A stretch of DNA of 64,000 nt from Sagittula salina (GCF_017813235.1 NZ_JAGISH010000001.1:744001-808000), one strand, 5' to 3'. Positions 16,883 through 27,175 are shown, numbered from the stretch's first letter. Notes: generated by a model from the letters alone, not told the origin. Numbers and translations are program-made.

Positions 16883-18484
16883 TCAGTGCCGGAAGTGGCG
16901 CATGCCGGTAAAGACCATGGCCAGCCCCGCCTCGTCGGCGGCGGCGATCACCTCTTCGTCGCGCATCGACCCGCCCGGCTGGATGACGCAGGTGGCACCG
17001 GCCGCGGCTGCCTCCAGCAGGCCGTCCGCGAAGGGGAAGAACGCGTCCGAAGCCACGGCCGAGCCGATGGTCAGCGGCTGCGGCAGTTCCAGCGCCTGCG
17101 CCATGCGCTCCGCCTTCTTCGCCGCGATCAGCGCCGAATCGACGCGGCTCATCTGGCCCGCGCCGACGCCCACGGTCGCACCGTCCTTGACGTAGACAAT
17201 GGCGTTGGACTTCACGTGCTTCGCCACCTTCCAGGCGAACAGCAGGTCCAGCATCTGCGCCTCGGTCGGCGTGATCTTGGTCACTACCTTGAGGTCGTCG
17301 ACCGTCAGCGCGCCGTTGTCGCGGTCCTGCACGAGGATGCCGCCCGAGACCTGCTTCCACGCCAGCCCCGCCTCGGCGGTGTTTGCCAGCCCCGGCGCGA
17401 GGATCAGCCGCAGGTTTTTCTTCCTGGCGAAGATGTCCTTTGCCTCCTGGTGGATCGCCGGCGCGATGACAACCTCGGTGAAAATCTCCGAAATCGCCTC
17501 CGCCGTCTCCCCGTCCAGCGCGCCGTTCAGCGCCACGATCCCGCCAAAGGCCGAGGTCCGGTCGCAGTCGAAGGCCTTCTGGTAGGCCTCCTTCATGGTC
17601 GCTCCCTTCGCCACGCCGCAAGGGTTGGCGTGCTTGATGATCGCCACCGCCGGGCCGTCCGTGGGCAGGAACTCCGACACGAGTTCAAAAGCCGCGTCGG
17701 TATCGTTGAAGTTGTTGTAGGACAGTTCCTTGCCCTGCAGCTGTTCCGCCACGGCCACGCCGGGACGGTTGCTGCCGTCGGTGTAGAAGGCGGCGTTCTG
17801 GTGGCTGTTCTCGCCGTAGCGCAGCGTCTGCTTCAGCTCGCCGGCAAAAACGCGGCGGCGCGGCGTCTCCTCGCCGATGGCCGAGGCCATCCAGGTGCTG
17901 ACCGCCGCGTCATAGGCGCCGGTGCGGGCGTAGGCGATCTGCGCCATCTTCTGGCGGAAGCCATACGACGTCTGCGCCTCATCGCCATGCGCCTTCAATT
18001 CCTCCAGCAGGGCGCCGTAATCCTGCACATCCACAACAGTGGTGACAAAGGCATGGTTCTTCGCCGCCGCGCGGATCATCGCCGGACCGCCGATGTCGAT
18101 GTTCTCGATCATCTCGTCATAGCCCGCGCCGCGCGCCAGCGCCGCCTCGAAGGGGTAGAGGTTCACCACCAGGAGGTCGATCGGCACGATGCCGTGCTCC
18201 GCCATGGACGCCACGTGCATCCCGTTGTCGCGCAGGGCCAGCAGCCCGCCGTGCACCTTCGGGTGCAGCGTCTTCACCCGCCCGTCCATCATTTCGGGGA
18301 ATTCGGTCAGTTCGGACACGTCGCGCACCGCGACTCCCGCCTCGCGGATCGCCTTGGCGGAGCCGCCGGTCGAGAGGATCTCGATCTTCAGGGACTCGAG
18401 CGCGCGGGCGAGGTCGATCAGGCCGGTCTTGTCGGAGACGGAAATCAGCGCGCGGCGCACGGGTGCGAGATCTTGGACGGTCAT
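16883..18484 (-). CDS. purH: bifunctional AICAR formyltransferase / IMP cyclohydrolase
   Basis: 533 residues from the ATG at 18484; upstream in-frame codons run into the heparinase gene and are not homologous. The N-terminal MGS-like IMP cyclohydrolase domain begins [15 protein letters not shown]. The C-terminal AICAR formyltransferase domain has the catalytic Lys-His in [10 protein letters not shown] (about 253-262) and [10 protein letters not shown] near the end. It catalyses the last two steps of de novo purine synthesis. The gene follows the heparinase gene by 25 bp, an arrangement commonly seen in Rhodobacterales, and is probably co-transcribed with it. Confidence 0.96.
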   Translation of the reverse strand: MTVQDLAPVRRALISVSDKTGLIDLARALESLKIEILSTGGSAKAIREAGVAVRDVSELTEFPEMMDGRVKTLHPKVHGGLLALRDNGMHVASMAEHGIVPIDLLVVNLYPFEAALARGAGYDEMIENIDIGGPAMIRAAAKNHAFVTTVVDVQDYGALLEELKAHGDEAQTSYGFRQKMAQIAYARTGAYDAAVSTWMASAIGEETPRRRVFAGELKQTLRYGENSHQNAAFYTDGSNRPGVAVAEQLQGKELSYNNFNDTDAAFELVSEFLPTDGPAVAIIKHANPCGVAKGATMKEAYQKAFDCDRTSAFGGIVALNGALDGETAEAISEIFTEVVIAPAIHQEAKDIFARKKNLRLILAPGLANTAEAGLAWKQVSGGILVQDRDNGALTVDDLKVVTKITPTEAQMLDLLFAWKVAKHVKSNAIVYVKDGATVGVGAGQMSRVDSALIAAKKAERMAQALELPQPLTIGSAVASDAFFPFADGLLEAAAAGATCVIQPGGSMRDEEVIAAADEAGLAMVFTGMRHFRH

Positions 18485-18509
18485 CAGGGGGCTCCCAAAG
18501 GTCAAACGG

Positions 18510-20252
18510 TCAGGCGTCCGGCTCTTCCCTGTAGAGATCACGCACGGCAAGCGCCGTGTCCTGCGCCTTGGCCAGGGACCAGCGGACGCGGGTCGCATAC
18601 TGCATTGCCCGCCCGGATAGAACCACCTGCGTTGACGCACGGGGCCGGAGTCGCCCCTTTTCCAGATAAACCGACGCTTCAAGCGTCATCTCTACCCCCG
18701 ACTCGTAGCGGAAGATCCAGATTTCACCGGACCTGAGCGCCATGGAGACCGCCGTGCCGCCCATGTCCACCGCCACATCCACATCCGGGTGCAGGTGAAA
18801 GCGAATCTCGAAAGGCAGGCCCGCCAGCTTCACCGCGTCCATTGCCGCGTCGAAACGCCGCTTCGCCTTGTCGTCGAGAGTGACCAGGTAATCCTCACCG
18901 CGCAGGCTGCGCCCGTCCAGCGTCAGTTCGAGACTGCGGGCATGGGTCAGCCCCTGCTCCCGCACATAGCCGTCGTGACCGCCCTCGAAGCGCAGGCTCT
19001 CCGTCAGGTGGGCCATGTGGATGGGGACGTCCTTCGGTCCGTCCTCCAGGAGTTCGCGCCGCCGCTCCCCGATCCAGCGTGGCGTACTCAGCCGGGCAGA
19101 GCTGTAGCCCTGCAGGCAGAGCACCGAATGCGACAGGGTCGCACGTCCGGCCCGGCGCCAGTCCTCGCCGAAACCGCCGCCTGACCCGCAGGAAACGATC
19201 AACGGGCGGCGCCCGGACGTGAGTTCAAACGCCAGCGTGGAAGCATGGGCATTGGCAGAAGCCAGCCCGGAAGGCGGCGGGCTGGCATCGACGATAACCG
19301 ACGTCCGCCCGGCGGAGAGCCGCGTGAACCCCATAGCCAGCCCGTCCGTCTGCCGTTTCTTAGACCCCGACGCCGCCAGCGCCTGATCCAGCCGCCCGTC
19401 CAGCCCCCTGCCCCCGCCGTGGAACCGGGCCAGCCCGCCGTCCGCGTGGCGCAGGGTGCGGAGCGTCGGCGCGATGCGGCGAATGGCCCCCTCGTGGCCG
19501 GGATGCAGCGCGATGCCCGCCTCCTCCAGCGCAGATTGCGCCCAGGTAAGCAGGGTAAAGACTTCCAGCAACTCCTCCGGGTTGCGGGTGGGGATGCCGC
19601 CCTGCGCATCCACCTGCCGCTCGCATTCCGCACCCAACGCATCGCGCGCCGGGGTAACATGCGCCTGCATCCCCTCCAGCGACAGCCCGGCATAGAGCAG
19701 CCCCGTCATGGCCTCGAACTTCGCCAGCCCTGGCGCGGCAGAGGTGCCGCGTTTCGCGAGGAACTGCGCCTGCGCACCGAGCGCGGCGTAAAAGGCATCG
19801 GATTTCTCGGCCGGCAAACCGCGCAGCAGGAAAAGCGCATGGTGAATCCAGCGGATGACCCGCCGCCCGGTCATCTCCGGGGTCCAGCCAGGCCCCTTGC
19901 CCCGGCCGTAGCGTTCGATCCAGCCCCAGGTCCAGGCCTGCGCGAGGCCGCGCGCCTTCATGTCGCCCACGGCCACAAGGTCGTCGAGCCAGGCAAAGCC
20001 TTGGATCTCTTCGGCAAAGGCCGGGTCGGGCGGCTCGATTTCCCAGAGCGAGGCGCCTTTCGCCTCCACCAGATGGCCGGCGAACATCAGGTTCCCCGCG
20101 ATCATCTGCCGCCCGCGCGCAAAGAAGCCGACGGTGCGCGGTTCCGGCTGGCTGACAAAGCCATCGGCGGGCCGCGCCCGGGCCGCCAGCCGTGCGTGCA
20201 CGCGGTTCATGACCCGCGCAGGCGTCGTGCGCCAGTTCCGCTGCGTTGTCAT
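18510..20252 (-). CDS. heparinase II/III family protein
   Basis: 580 residues. The N-terminal two-thirds form an alpha/alpha-toroid-like region ([29 protein letters not shown], then [18 protein letters not shown] at about 275-292). The C-terminal third has the beta-sandwich signatures of Hepar_II_III proteins ([20 protein letters not shown], then [10 protein letters not shown]). Classic members are polysaccharide lyases. This alphaproteobacterial group is nearly always beside purH and has no known substrate, so a role in envelope or extracellular polysaccharide turnover is only inferred. No clear signal peptide is visible at the N-terminus. Confidence 0.85.
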   Translation of the reverse strand: MTTQRNWRTTPARVMNRVHARLAARARPADGFVSQPEPRTVGFFARGRQMIAGNLMFAGHLVEAKGASLWEIEPPDPAFAEEIQGFAWLDDLVAVGDMKARGLAQAWTWGWIERYGRGKGPGWTPEMTGRRVIRWIHHALFLLRGLPAEKSDAFYAALGAQAQFLAKRGTSAAPGLAKFEAMTGLLYAGLSLEGMQAHVTPARDALGAECERQVDAQGGIPTRNPEELLEVFTLLTWAQSALEEAGIALHPGHEGAIRRIAPTLRTLRHADGGLARFHGGGRGLDGRLDQALAASGSKKRQTDGLAMGFTRLSAGRTSVIVDASPPPSGLASANAHASTLAFELTSGRRPLIVSCGSGGGFGEDWRRAGRATLSHSVLCLQGYSSARLSTPRWIGERRRELLEDGPKDVPIHMAHLTESLRFEGGHDGYVREQGLTHARSLELTLDGRSLRGEDYLVTLDDKAKRRFDAAMDAVKLAGLPFEIRFHLHPDVDVAVDMGGTAVSMALRSGEIWIFRYESGVEMTLEASVYLEKGRLRPRASTQVVLSGRAMQYATRVRWSLAKAQDTALAVRDLYREEPDA

Positions 20253-20317
20253 CTCTGCCTTGCCTCTGCCCTCGGAAGGCCCCGCGCCGGACGGGCCGGG
20301 GTGGCCCTTCCCGGGCG

Positions 20318-20341
20318 TTTGCGCGCATCCTAACGCGCAAA
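20318..20341. repeat. 8-bp perfect inverted repeat upstream of the heparinase gene
   Basis: TTTGCGCG (20318-20325) and CGCGCAAA (20334-20341) are separated by 8 bp. The repeat lies 66 bp upstream of the heparinase start and could be an operator or a leader hairpin. Confidence 0.45.
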
Positions 20342-20363
20342 GGTTACCGAGTCATCTCTCCAG

Positions 20364-20378
20364 TTAACAAAGTGTTAG
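20364..20378. promoter_or_regulatory. near-match CtrA-type site
   Basis: TTAACAAAGTGTTAG reads TTAA-N7-TTAG, one mismatch from the CtrA half-site pair. It lies 112 bp upstream of the heparinase gene, in the gap after rsmB. It is weaker than the exact box at 15335. Confidence 0.3.
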
Positions 20379-20431
20379 CGCTTTTGCCGCACATGGTGGC
20401 GCTACCGGGGACTCCCCCGGGCTCCCTCCAT

Positions 20432-21673
20432 TCAGCTTCGCGTCAGAACGGCCATGTAGAAACCGTCCATACCGCCGCGCTGCGGCCAGAAGTCGGGCCG
20501 CAGCCGCAGCCCGCCCTCTTCGGAACGCCAGCGCTCCTCGACCCAGTCCTGCTCGGGCGGCAACACCCTCAGTCCGGGGTGACGCGCCAGCGCCTCCTCC
20601 ACCTGGCATTCGCCCTCGTCCGGGATCAACGAGCAGGTGGCAAAGACCAGCCGCCCGCCAGGTTTCAGGAGGCTCAGCGCATGGTCCAGCATCCAAGACT
20701 GCAACCCGATCAGTTCCGATATCTTCTCGCCCTGATGCGCATGCGGCAGGTCGGGGTGGCGGCGAATGGTGCCGGTGGCGGAACAGGGTGCATCGAGCAG
20801 GATGGCATCGTACTGCCCCTGATGCTCCAGCGCATCGCCAACGACAAGCGTCGCTTCCAGACCGCATCGGTCGAGATTCTCGCGCACCCGCACCATGCGC
20901 GGCTCGGACAGGTCAAGCGACGTGACTTTGGCCCCGGCGGCGGCCAGTTGCAGCGTCTTGCCTCCGGGGGCCGCGCACATGTCGAGCACCTCAAGACCGC
21001 TTACATTGTCCAACAGCTTTACCGGCAGAGCGGCGGCGGCATCCTGCACCCACCAGTCGCCCGACGAAAAGCCCGGCAGGACGCTGACCTGCCCCGGATT
21101 TTCCAGCCGGATCGAGCCTGTCGGCAGCAGCGTGCCCTCCAGCCCCTCGGGCCGGGCGCCCTTCAGCGTCACATCCACCGGCGCACCGTTGAAATGCGCG
21201 CGTTCCATTTCCGCCACCACCTGCGGACCCCAGGCGTCAACCAGTGGCTTGCGCAGCCACTTCGGCAGGCGCGGCACGCGCAGCTTGCCCCAGATGGCGG
21301 GGCCTTCGGCGGCCACCTTGCGCAGCACGGCATTCACCAACCCCTTGGCGCCCTGCGTGACCTTGCCGCGGGCGGCGATCTCGACACAATCCGAGACGAC
21401 GCCATGCGCTGCCCCACCAGTGCAAAGTTCGACACAGCCGAGCCGCAGGATGTTGCGCACACGCGGCTCCGGCGTCTTGCGCAGATATCCCGAAAGGATC
21501 TTGTCCGCGCGCTCCAGCCCGCGCAACACCTCGGCGGCCAGCCGCGCGGCGGTCGCACGCTCCGCCGGAGCCAGACGCTCCAGCCGGGCATCTTCGGACA
21601 ACGGCAAACCGCGCTCCAGCACCTGGTCCAAAAGGTCGAGGGCGGCCAGTCTGGCGGGGTGAGGGGCGCTCAT
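20432..21673 (-). CDS. rsmB: RsmB/NOP-family 16S rRNA (cytosine-C5) methyltransferase
   Basis: 413 residues from the ATG at 21673. An N-terminal NusB-like RNA-binding helix bundle (about 1-130) precedes the Rossmann methyltransferase domain. Key motifs are LDMCAAPGGKTLQLA (SAM binding, about 227-241), ILLDAPCSATGT (motif IV Cys) and VFATCSLIPDEGE (motif VI, catalytic Cys). It methylates C967 of 16S rRNA in the RsmB subfamily. The NusB-like domain supports RsmB over RsmF. The gene is divergent from the DUF1674 gene and heads the minus-strand run toward heparinase and purH. Confidence 0.9.
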   Translation of the reverse strand: MSAPHPARLAALDLLDQVLERGLPLSEDARLERLAPAERATAARLAAEVLRGLERADKILSGYLRKTPEPRVRNILRLGCVELCTGGAAHGVVSDCVEIAARGKVTQGAKGLVNAVLRKVAAEGPAIWGKLRVPRLPKWLRKPLVDAWGPQVVAEMERAHFNGAPVDVTLKGARPEGLEGTLLPTGSIRLENPGQVSVLPGFSSGDWWVQDAAAALPVKLLDNVSGLEVLDMCAAPGGKTLQLAAAGAKVTSLDLSEPRMVRVRENLDRCGLEATLVVGDALEHQGQYDAILLDAPCSATGTIRRHPDLPHAHQGEKISELIGLQSWMLDHALSLLKPGGRLVFATCSLIPDEGECQVEEALARHPGLRVLPPEQDWVEERWRSEEGGLRLRPDFWPQRGGMDGFYMAVLTRS

Positions 21674-21756
21674 GGATGTCTCCGGAAAACGGTCCCGGCC
21701 TTGCCGGGAAGGGGTGGCGAGGCCTATATCAACCCCAGCACACAAGGAAAACCCTC

Positions 21757-21942
21757 ATGTCCGATGACACCCCGAAGGACCTCCCCCCCGCCGCGCAACG
21801 CGCGCTGGCCGAAGCCGCGGAGCGCCGCGCCAAGGATGAGGCCGAGGCGAAAGCCCGTCCCAAGGAATACGGTGGCCGTGAAGGCCCGGAACCCGTGCGC
21901 TATGGCGACTGGGAAAAGAAGGGCATCGCGATAGATTTCTAG
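21757..21942 (+). CDS. DUF1674 / SDHAF4-like small protein
   Basis: 61 residues from the ATG at 21757, with AAGGAAA upstream. An Ala/Glu/Lys-rich helix (about 10-40) leads into the conserved C-terminus GPEPVRYGDWEKKGIAIDF, the hallmark of DUF1674. The mitochondrial relative SDHAF4 assists assembly of flavinylated succinate dehydrogenase subunit A. The bacterial homologues are proposed to act similarly, but this is by homology only. The gene is divergent from rsmB, with 83 bp between the starts. Confidence 0.85.
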   Translation: MSDDTPKDLPPAAQRALAEAAERRAKDEAEAKARPKEYGGREGPEPVRYGDWEKKGIAIDF

Positions 21943-22379
21943 GCAGGGCGCGTCTCGACGCGCGCTGCCAGTGGGCAATCGCGCCTTTCCGCAGGATAGG
22001 CGCCGCCCACACCCAACCATCCCGGGCACGCCTGCCCCTCGAGCACGGCAAAACAGCCCCGGCAACCACGCCCCCCCACCCGAAGGCCCGCCTCCGCGTG
22101 CAAGCACGCCCCCCGTCCTGCCTTTTACCCGGAGGCCCCGTCGCTTGAGGCAACCGGGACGGGCACCGCCACCCGATCCGGCGCAATCGCCGTGGGGCCC
22201 CGCCTGCGGGGAGCCCCTATTGCACTTGACCGGGTGGGGCGGGTTGTCGCGCAAGGATCACGCGGGGGGCTTGGGGCCTTTGGCCTGGTGAACCGGCACG
22301 CCCCCGCAACGAAGGTCCCCGAAGGGCCGGTGGGCGGGCGCACTTGCCGGAGGCAACAGTCGCCCCCCGGCCCGCCGAC
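21943..22379. other. 437-bp C-rich intergenic region
   Basis: Strongly C-biased on the + strand with many runs of four to seven C. No open frame resembles a protein and no RNA gene was found. It separates the DUF1674 gene from the convergent dapB and may hold terminators for both, but no hairpin with a T-run is obvious. Confidence 0.5.
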
Positions 22380-23192
22380 CTACTTCAACCCGAGCACGTC
22401 CAGCATGTCGTAATGGCCCGGCCCCTGGTCCTGCCCCCAGAGCGCCGCCCGCAAGGCGCCCCGGGCAAAGAGCGCCCGGTCCGAGGCCACATGCTTCAGC
22501 ACGATCCGCTCGCCGGGCGTGGCAAAGAGCACCTCGTGCTCGCCCACGATGTCGCCGCCCCGAATGGCGTGGAAGCCGATGTCGCCCCGCTTGCGCGCCC
22601 CGGTAATACCGTCGCGGCCACGGTCGGATGCCTCCTCCAGCGCCACGCCCCGGCCCTCGGCAGCGGCCTCGCCCAGCATCAGCGCGGTGCCGGAAGGCGC
22701 GTCCACCTTGTGGTGGTGGTGGCTCTCGATCACCTCGATGTCCCAGTCGGCGTCGAGTGCGGCGGAAACCTGCTTTACCAGCCGGGTCAGCAGGTTGACG
22801 CCCAGCGACATGTTGCCTGCCCGGACCACCACGGCGTGATGCGCGGCACGGTCGATGGCAGCGATATCGTCTTCGGACAGGCCTGTGGTGCCGATCACAT
22901 GCACCGCACGCGCTTGCGCTGCCAGCTCGGCAAAGGCGACCGTGGCGGCGGGCGCGGTGAAGTCGATGATCGCCTGTGCGCGGGCGAAGGGTTCCAGCGG
23001 ATCGTCCTCCACCATCACGCCCATGCGGGCCATGCCCATCGCCTCGCCCAGATCCCGACCGATCCAGTCGTGGCCCTTGCGTTCCAGCGCGCCGACCAGC
23101 CGCAGCTTCTCGGAGGCGTTGATCTCCCGCACCAGCATTTGCCCCATGCGCCCCGAGACGCCCGTCACCACGACACCCGGCTGTTCCGTCAT
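22380..23192 (-). CDS. dapB: 4-hydroxy-tetrahydrodipicolinate reductase
   Basis: 270 residues from the ATG at 23192. The N-terminal NAD(P)-binding motif is [14 protein letters not shown] (about 7-20), and the catalytic/substrate-binding block is [16 protein letters not shown] (about 153-168), matching the E. coli HHRHKxDAPSGTA motif. It reduces the dapA product in diaminopimelate and lysine synthesis. The gene is divergent from rbfA, with 86 bp between the starts. Confidence 0.96.
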   Translation of the reverse strand: MTEQPGVVVTGVSGRMGQMLVREINASEKLRLVGALERKGHDWIGRDLGEAMGMARMGVMVEDDPLEPFARAQAIIDFTAPAATVAFAELAAQARAVHVIGTTGLSEDDIAAIDRAAHHAVVVRAGNMSLGVNLLTRLVKQVSAALDADWDIEVIESHHHHKVDAPSGTALMLGEAAAEGRGVALEEASDRGRDGITGARKRGDIGFHAIRGGDIVGEHEVLFATPGERIVLKHVASDRALFARGALRAALWGQDQGPGHYDMLDVLGLK

Positions 23193-23278
23193 CACTCTCT
23201 CCAAATCCTGCCTTTCCTTCCCATTACATCCGCCCGCCCCGCTTGGCAAAGCACCAGCGACGCTCTAACTGTCCCCAC

Positions 23279-23674
23279 ATGGCAAAGAACAGATTCCAAG
23301 ACGGCGGCTCCGGCCCCTCCCAGCGGCAACTTCGCGTCAGCGAGGTCATCCGGCGGCAACTCTCCGACGTGCTGATGCGCGGCGATGTGCACGACCCGGA
23401 ACTCAACCGCATGACCATCACCGTGGGCGAGGTCCGCGTTTCCCCCGACCTGAAGGTGGCGACGGCCTATGTCTGCCCGCTCGGTGGCCAGAAGACCGAA
23501 GAGATGTTCGAGTTGCTCAAACGCAACCAGCATGAGCTGCGCCGCGCCGTGTCCAAGGGCCTGTCACTGAAATTCTCGCCAGAGTTGCGCTTCCGCCTCG
23601 ACGAGACCTTCGATCACCTCGACGAGACGCGGCGGCTGTTCTCCGACGATACCGTGCGGCGCGATACCGAGTGA
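23279..23674 (+). CDS. rbfA: 30S ribosome-binding factor RbfA
   Basis: 131 residues from the ATG at 23279. The type-II KH-like fold shows QRQLRVSEVIRRQLSDVL (helix 1), GEVRVSPDLKVATAYVCP (about 57-74) and FSPELRFRLDETFDHLDE (about 103-120), all diagnostic of RbfA. It binds the 30S subunit during late maturation of the 16S rRNA 5' region and helps cold adaptation. Its stop overlaps the start of the next gene (TGATG), so translation is coupled. Confidence 0.94.
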   Translation: MAKNRFQDGGSGPSQRQLRVSEVIRRQLSDVLMRGDVHDPELNRMTITVGEVRVSPDLKVATAYVCPLGGQKTEEMFELLKRNQHELRRAVSKGLSLKFSPELRFRLDETFDHLDETRRLFSDDTVRRDTE

Positions 23675-24426
23675 TGCGGCGGCTGGTCCTCCTTGCGGCG
23701 TTTGCTATGGTGGCGGTGGCGGTGGCGGCGGCGCCTCGCGCGCAGGCCGTGACCTGCGAAAACCTCGCCTTCGAGGGCAACCGCTACGCGGTTTGCACGG
23801 TGAACCCTGCACAGGAAGACCTGCGGCTTTACCTCGACGATGCCAAGGGCAAGCGGATCGGGCAGTTCTCCCGCCTGAACGAACTCGCAGCGCAGAATGG
23901 CAAGCGTGTTGTCTTTGCCATGAACGCGGGCATGTACCACGAGAACCGCGCTCCGGTCGGCCACTACGTCGAGGATGGCAAGGAGGCTATGCGCGTTATC
24001 TCCTCTCCCGGGCCGGGAAACTTCGGCCTGCTGCCCAACGGGGTGTTCTGCCTGACCGATACGCGCGCACGGGTTTACGAGACACGCGATTTCCTGGCAC
24101 AGAAACCCGCCTGCCGCGATGCGACGCAATCGGGGCCAATGCTGGTGATCGACGGCGACCTGCACCCGCGTTTCCTCGCTGATTCGACGTCGCGCTACAT
24201 CCGCAACGGCGTGGGCACCACGAAGGATGGTAAACGCGCGGTCTTCGTGATCTCTCAGAACCTCGTGAATTTCCATGACTTCGCGCGTTTCTTCCGCGAT
24301 GGCCTTAAGCTGCCCGATGCGCTGTTTCTCGACGGCAATATCTCGCGCCTCTATGCTCCGGATCTTGGCCGTGACGACCTCGGCCGCCGCATGGGTCCGA
24401 TCGTGGCGGTGACGGAGCCGCGCTGA
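23674..24426 (+). CDS. phosphodiester glycosidase family (DUF2233/NAGPA-like) exported protein
   Basis: 250 residues. The signal peptide spans about 1-24 (ending APRAQA). The NAGPA fold motifs are FAMNAGMYHENRAPVGHYV (about 85-103), QSGPMLVIDGDLHP (about 152-165) and LFLDGNISRLYAP near the end. Relatives hydrolyse phosphodiester-linked sugars; the human enzyme uncovers mannose-6-phosphate. The bacterial substrate is unknown, but an envelope polymer is likely given the export signal. It is translationally coupled to rbfA. Directly after its stop, in the same frame, lies the remnant of a trypsin-like gene. Confidence 0.88.
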   Translation: MRRLVLLAAFAMVAVAVAAAPRAQAVTCENLAFEGNRYAVCTVNPAQEDLRLYLDDAKGKRIGQFSRLNELAAQNGKRVVFAMNAGMYHENRAPVGHYVEDGKEAMRVISSPGPGNFGLLPNGVFCLTDTRARVYETRDFLAQKPACRDATQSGPMLVIDGDLHPRFLADSTSRYIRNGVGTTKDGKRAVFVISQNLVNFHDFARFFRDGLKLPDALFLDGNISRLYAPDLGRDDLGRRMGPIVAVTEPR

Positions 24427-24913
24427 CCCGCGACCGACGCGGGCCTCGACCTTGCCCTCCTGCTATCGGCCAGCGCACAGGCCAAGGCGGTAGCAGTCTT
24501 CTCCGACGCGCAAGCGCGGCTCAACGCCGATGTGACAGCGCTGGGGTATCGCTTCTCCGACATCCTCGGCGGCCTGAATTTGACGCGCGGCGCGGTGTCG
24601 TCGGTGACGGGCGTCGGCGGTGATCCCGACTGGTTGCAGAACACCGCGCCGGTGCAGCCGGGCAACTCCGGCGGGCCGCTGGTGGCAACGGACGGGCGCG
24701 TGGTGGGCGTGGTGACGGCACGGCTGCTTGACCGCCCCGACGGGGCCACGGCGCAAAGCATCAACTTTGCCGTCCGGGGCGCGGTGGCGCAGGGTTTCCT
24801 CGCACGTCACGGACTCGCGCCGCTGCGCGACCGCCCCGCTGGCGGCGCTGACACCGGAAGAACAGGCGGAACGCGCCTAGGCCTTCACCGCCTATATAGA
24901 GTGTCGCCCCTGA
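24427..24913 (+). pseudogene. decayed trypsin-like (HtrA-type) serine protease fragment
   Basis: The translation from 24427 contains the Asp-region motif DAGLDLALL and the catalytic-Ser region QPGNSGGPLVATDGRVVGVV, separated by the spacing usual in bacterial trypsin-like proteases. The N-terminal part with the catalytic His is missing. At about 24830 the similarity moves to the +1 frame (LAALTPEEQAERA), hits a TAG at 24878-24880, and continues as AFTAYIECRP to a stop at 24911. Truncation, frameshift and internal stop together show a dead gene. The fragment starts in frame immediately after the DUF2233 stop, suggesting a deletion joined the two. Confidence 0.8.
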
Positions 24914-25011
24914 CCGCCCGGTGACGCCGCCTCGCCCTCTTCGGACACAGCAGGTGCTTGCACCCGAGGCGCGCGCAGCCTACCTCGGTTGGGACCGCAA
25001 GGAGGCCGCCC

Positions 25012-26358
25012 ATGTCCCACACCCCCGCCGACCTGACCCGTCTTGCCCTCGATGCCGCGCTGACGGCCGGGGCCGATGCCGCCGATGCCGTGGCGCTCGA
25101 TGGCACCGCGCTGTCCATCGACGTCCGCGCCGGTGCGCTGGAGCAGGCGGAGCGCTCCGAGGGGCGCGACCTCGGGCTGCGGGTCTTCGTCGGCAAGCGC
25201 GTGGCCTCGGTGTCGACCTCGGACATGCGCCCCGAAACGCTGGCCATGCTGGCCGAACGCGCCGTCGCCATGGCCCGCGAGGCGCCCGAGGACGAATACG
25301 TGGGGCTCGCCGACCCGTCGCAGCTGGCCCGCGGCTGGGACCTCGCCGCGCTGGAGCTGGCCGATCCCTCGGCCGAGCCCTCCCCCGCCGAGCTGGAAGA
25401 CGACGCCCGCACCGCCGAGGCCGCCGCGCTGGCGGTCACCGGCATCACGCAGGTGCAGTCGGCCTCTGCACAGTATTCCGCGCAGAATGTCTGTATCGCC
25501 GCCACCAACGGCTTCGAGGGCAGCTATCGCCGCACCTCCCGCGCGCGGTCGGTCGTGGCCATGGCGGGCGAAGGCCTCAAGATGGAGCGCGACTACGACG
25601 GCGACAGCCGAACCTTCCAGTCGGACCTGCGCTCCGCCGAGGAGATCGGCCGCACCGCCGGCGCCCGCGCGCTGGAACGGCTGAACCCCCGCCGCCCGAA
25701 GACCGGCGCCTACCCGGTGCTCTACGACGAGCGTATCTCCTCCTCCCTCATCGGCCACCTGACGGCGGCGATGAGCGGCGCCGCCATTGCGCGCGGATCG
25801 TCCTGGCTGCTGAACGCGCTGGGTGAACAGGTCCTGCCCGAGGCACTGTCGCTCACCGAGGACCCGCATCGCCCGCGCGCCGCAGCCTCACGCCCCTTCG
25901 ACGGGGAGGGTCTTCCGACACGCCCGCGCACGCTGGTCGAAAACGGTATGATCAGGGGCTGGACGCTAGACCTCGCCAACGCCCGCAAGCTCGGGATGGA
26001 GAGCACCGCCAACGCCGCGCGCGGCACCTCCGGCGGGATCGGCCCGGCCTGCTGGAACCTGGCCCTGACCCAAGGGGCGCAGACCCGCGAAGAGCTGATG
26101 AAGCAGATGGGCACCGGCCTTCTGGTGACCTCCATGATCGGTTCCACCATCAACCCCAACACCGGCGACTATTCCCGCGGGGCGGCGGGCTGGTGGATCG
26201 AGAACGGTGAGCCCGTCTATCCGGTCTCCGGCGTGACCATCGCGGGCAACCTGCGCGAGATGCTCCGGACACTGGTCCCGGCGAACGACGCCCGTCCGTG
26301 GCTGACCCGCGTCGTACCATCGCTGCTGGTCGAGGGGCTGACGCTTGCCGGAGACTGA
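25012..26358 (+). CDS. TldD/PmbA-family protein (TldE/PmbA-like)
   Basis: 448 residues from the ATG at 25012 with AAGGAGG upstream. Homology spans the whole length: N-terminal GRDLGLRVFVGKRVASVSTS (about 50-69), then FDGEGLPTRPRTLVENG (about 300-316), GTSGGIGPACWNL and GAAGWWIENGEPVYPVSGVTIAGNL near the end. PmbA/TldE lacks the metal-binding HExxxH of its partner TldD, and no such motif is seen here, which supports the TldE assignment. TldD/TldE heterodimers cleave unfolded peptides. The next gene overlaps its stop, and a five-gene run to lpxK follows. Confidence 0.9.
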   Translation: MSHTPADLTRLALDAALTAGADAADAVALDGTALSIDVRAGALEQAERSEGRDLGLRVFVGKRVASVSTSDMRPETLAMLAERAVAMAREAPEDEYVGLADPSQLARGWDLAALELADPSAEPSPAELEDDARTAEAAALAVTGITQVQSASAQYSAQNVCIAATNGFEGSYRRTSRARSVVAMAGEGLKMERDYDGDSRTFQSDLRSAEEIGRTAGARALERLNPRRPKTGAYPVLYDERISSSLIGHLTAAMSGAAIARGSSWLLNALGEQVLPEALSLTEDPHRPRAAASRPFDGEGLPTRPRTLVENGMIRGWTLDLANARKLGMESTANAARGTSGGIGPACWNLALTQGAQTREELMKQMGTGLLVTSMIGSTINPNTGDYSRGAAGWWIENGEPVYPVSGVTIAGNLREMLRTLVPANDARPWLTRVVPSLLVEGLTLAGD

Positions 26359-27175
26359 CCTCGCCCTTCTCACGCGGGCTGCGCATGAGGCGGGCACCGT
26401 GGCGCGTGGCTTTCTCGGGCAGGCGCTGGACATCCGCTACAAGGACGGCGATGCCGGCCCGGTGACGAAGGCCGATCTCGCCGTCAACGCCCGGCTGGAG
26501 GAGATCCTGCGCGATGCCCGCCCCGGCTATGGCTGGTTGTCGGAGGAATCGACCGATGACACCGCGCGCATGGCGGCAGAGACGGCGTTCATCGTCGACC
26601 CCATCGACGGCACCCGATCGTACATCGAGGGCGCAAACACATGGGCGCACGCACTGGCCGTGGCGCAGGCGGGCACAGTGACGGCGGCGGTGGTCTTCCT
26701 GCCGATGCTGGACCGCATGTATACCGCAGCCCTTGGCCACGGCGCCCGGCTGAACGGGCTGCCCATCACGGTGACACGGCGCGCCCTGCCCGAACGGGCC
26801 GAGGTGCTGGCGACGCGGTCTTCGCTGGAGCCGCACCACTGGCCCGGCGGCGTGCCGCGGGTCAGCCGCCACCACCGCCCCTCGCTGGCCTACCGGCAGG
26901 CGCTGGTGGCGGAGGGGCGCTTTGACGCCATGTTCACCTTCCGCCCGACGTGGGAATGGGACATCGCCGCGGGCTCCCTGATCCTGTCAGAAGCGGGCGC
27001 GCGGGTCAGCGATCGCCGCGGTGGGCGGTTGCAGTTCAATGCGCCCCACCCGCAGGCCGACGGCATGGTGGCCGCCAATCCGGCGCTGCACGATGCCTTC
27101 CTGCAGCGGCTCCTGCCGGGCGATACGCCTACCGGATCCGGCGCGGAATCCAGCCGTGCATCAAGAGAGTCTTGA
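26345..27175 (+). CDS. inositol monophosphatase family protein (CysQ-like)
   Basis: 276 residues from a TTG start at 26345 that overlaps the end of the PmbA/TldE gene by 14 bp. Lithium-sensitive phosphatase motifs are all present: WLSEESTDD (about 60-68), the metal-binding DPIDGTRSYI (about 83-92) and WEWDIAAGSLILSEAG (about 202-217). Family members hydrolyse inositol phosphates or 3'-phosphoadenosine 5'-phosphate. In this alphaproteobacterial context the gene is often annotated as a 3'(2'),5'-bisphosphate nucleotidase, but the sequence alone does not fix the substrate. The extra C-terminal residues after about 265 are low-complexity. Confidence 0.88.
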   Translation: MPETDLALLTRAAHEAGTVARGFLGQALDIRYKDGDAGPVTKADLAVNARLEEILRDARPGYGWLSEESTDDTARMAAETAFIVDPIDGTRSYIEGANTWAHALAVAQAGTVTAAVVFLPMLDRMYTAALGHGARLNGLPITVTRRALPERAEVLATRSSLEPHHWPGGVPRVSRHHRPSLAYRQALVAEGRFDAMFTFRPTWEWDIAAGSLILSEAGARVSDRRGGRLQFNAPHPQADGMVAANPALHDAFLQRLLPGDTPTGSGAESSRASRES

